Of a stretch of 6,782 nucleotides of DNA, positions 5,897 to 6,782 are shown piece by piece. The stretch comes from Verrucomicrobiota bacterium (GTDB lineage: Bacteria > Verrucomicrobiota > Verrucomicrobiia > Chthoniobacterales > UBA10450). The stretch lies in contig QHOD01000160.1 of NCBI GenBank assembly GCA_003218615.1, forward strand, positions 1 through 6,782. Direction: 5' to 3'. The notes under the pieces were generated by a model that searched no databases, was not told the origin of the DNA, and worked only from the letters and a program-made list of their open reading frames with translations. Position 1 is the first letter of the stretch. The number at the start of each line of letters is the position of its first letter. Made by a program: the position numbers and the translations under genes.

Positions 5897-6421
5897 ATGA
5901 AAACAAATCACAAACAGACTTACTGCTGCGCATCCGCGTTCATGCCGCTGCTCAGATATGTGACCACAAGAAATCTGGCGGTCGCGATGTTTGTTGCTCT
6001 GGCGCTTCTTGGCACGACGCGCGGCAATGAAACAGAGAAAATGGCGCTGGCCAAGGGCAGGGCGAAAGCAGGACAGTTATCCCAAGGCTCGCTTCAGGTC
6101 TATTCGGCAACTGACGAGTTCAACGACGGAGACCTCGTATTTAACGCCCACAGCTCATATTCGATATACACAGCTGGCGGAAAGTTGTTCAAAAGCGTGG
6201 AAAATCACATGTCGCGGAGCGACGAAATTCCCGAGCTTGTGAGGCTGCCAGTTGGATCCTACACGGTTGAAGCTAGATCGGAAAGAGACGGATACGTCCG
6301 CGTGCCCGTGGTCATTAAGGCAGGCCGGCGGACGATTGTCGATCTGGACCTCGCAGAACAGGAGACATACAGACGACACTTGCAGACCAGTGATCGCGTG
6401 GCGAGTTCAAGCCATTCGTAA
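5897..6421 (+). CDS. Secreted or membrane-anchored protein with PEGA-like beta domain
   Basis: 174 aa with an unusually long basic N-region (1-24), a hydrophobic helix (about 26-40, NLAVAMFVALALLGT) and then a soluble domain, so it is exported by Sec or left anchored. The lipobox Cys is absent. The mature part (65-155) is beta-rich: GSLQVYSATDEF, then SSYSIYTAGGKLFKSVENH, then LPVGSYTVEARSERDGYVRV and VVIKAGRRTIVDLDL. The pattern LPxGxYTVEARxxxxGYVxxxVxIKAGxxTxVDLD is that of PEGA or carboxypeptidase-regulatory-like domains, which often sit in surface or envelope proteins. No enzyme motif is seen. A GGAGG at 5876-5880 is 16 bases from the ATG, farther than usual. An in-frame stop at 5885-5887 excludes an earlier start, and Met31 would remove the long N-region. 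It lies 181 bases after the anti-sigma gene, with a candidate ECF promoter between them. Confidence 0.72.
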   Translation: MKTNHKQTYCCASAFMPLLRYVTTRNLAVAMFVALALLGTTRGNETEKMALAKGRAKAGQLSQGSLQVYSATDEFNDGDLVFNAHSSYSIYTAGGKLFKSVENHMSRSDEIPELVRLPVGSYTVEARSERDGYVRVPVVIKAGRRTIVDLDLAEQETYRRHLQTSDRVASSSHS

Positions 6422-6445
6422 CTCTTCAATCTTACGAGAACTTGC

Positions 6446-6766
6446 ATGAACACCGAAGCGAGGAGTGAGTTTGATGCAAGCTACAACGATCGCATTGGGA
6501 AAATCCGCGCAGCGGCCGCCATCACATTAGAGGAATTAGATCAGTTGCGTTCAGGCGGGCCCGTGACCCGAGAGACACTCAACGCTGAGGTCGGGCGCAT
6601 TGCGCGGGAGAAGCTGCACCCTTACGGATGCGATCTGGTTGTTCATCGGTCTGATGATGGCATCGCGCGATTCTTAATCGAGGTCCAGAGCATTGGGAGA
6701 CGATACGATCTAATCAAGAGTTTTTTTCATCGCGACTGGGACTCGACTCGACAAACAGAAGTATAA
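6446..6766 (+). CDS. Small protein of unknown function, 106 aa
   Basis: I do not recognise a family. The protein is soluble and charged, with no signal peptide or membrane segment. The first half is helical (about 13-36 and 41-57, with an alanine-rich first helix). The second half (58-92) reads as strands and a helix: YGCDLVVHRSDDGIARFLIEV, then a tail containing DLIKSFFHRDW. It follows the secreted-protein gene after 24 bases on the same strand, so it could be its operon partner. The ATG at 6446 has only a poor purine stretch (ACGAGAA) in front. Coding potential in the other frames over this stretch is low. It is plausible but unproven. Confidence 0.5.
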   Translation: MNTEARSEFDASYNDRIGKIRAAAAITLEELDQLRSGGPVTRETLNAEVGRIAREKLHPYGCDLVVHRSDDGIARFLIEVQSIGRRYDLIKSFFHRDWDSTRQTEV

Positions 6767-6782
6767 TCCGGTTGGGTAACGC

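Overview
The window reads as ordinary chromosomal DNA of a Gram-negative bacterium with moderate G+C (roughly mid-50s by eye). The TatA sequence, the sigma/anti-sigma pair and the secreted repeat-poor protein after it look most like soil Verrucomicrobiota (Chthoniobacterales-type). This placement rests on remembered protein style, not on a search, and no rRNA or marker gene confirms it. I see no mobile element, CRISPR array, tRNA or rRNA.

Layout. Left part (1-1952, plus strand): the 3' part of a membrane-anchored dual-specificity phosphatase gene that runs off the left edge; a small three-helix membrane protein of unknown function; and a DUF72 (YecE-like) gene with a good ribosome binding site and a GTG start. 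Middle part (about 1950-3761, minus strand): a tatA-like gene followed by a type II NADH dehydrogenase (NDH-2) gene. The NDH-2 gene is broken by a single-base frameshift in a run of five G (C on the coding strand). Immediately beyond its stop lies a short stretch that reads, in another frame, like the last 40 or so residues of a class I cytochrome c without its haem-attachment motif. DUF72 and NDH-2 converge. About 440 bases (3762-4200) between tatA and the next gene appear non-coding and form a divergent regulatory region.

Right part (4201-6782, plus strand): an ECF-type sigma-70 factor and, 3 bases after its stop, its membrane-bound zinc-binding anti-sigma factor, closed by a perfect 10-bp hairpin that contains the anti-sigma stop codon. 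After this comes a gene for a secreted or membrane-anchored protein with a PEGA-like beta-rich domain, preceded by a sequence resembling an ECF promoter. A small gene of unknown function follows. A reasonable model is a cell-envelope stress module: the anti-sigma factor holds the sigma factor at the inner membrane, release of the sigma factor switches on the secreted protein, and the sigma operon may activate itself. The promoter assignments are inference.

Nothing in the window amounts to a clear new system. The items most worth a second look are the NDH-2 frameshift, the cytochrome c-like remnant fused to its end, and the sigma/anti-sigma/secreted-protein cluster with its candidate promoter.
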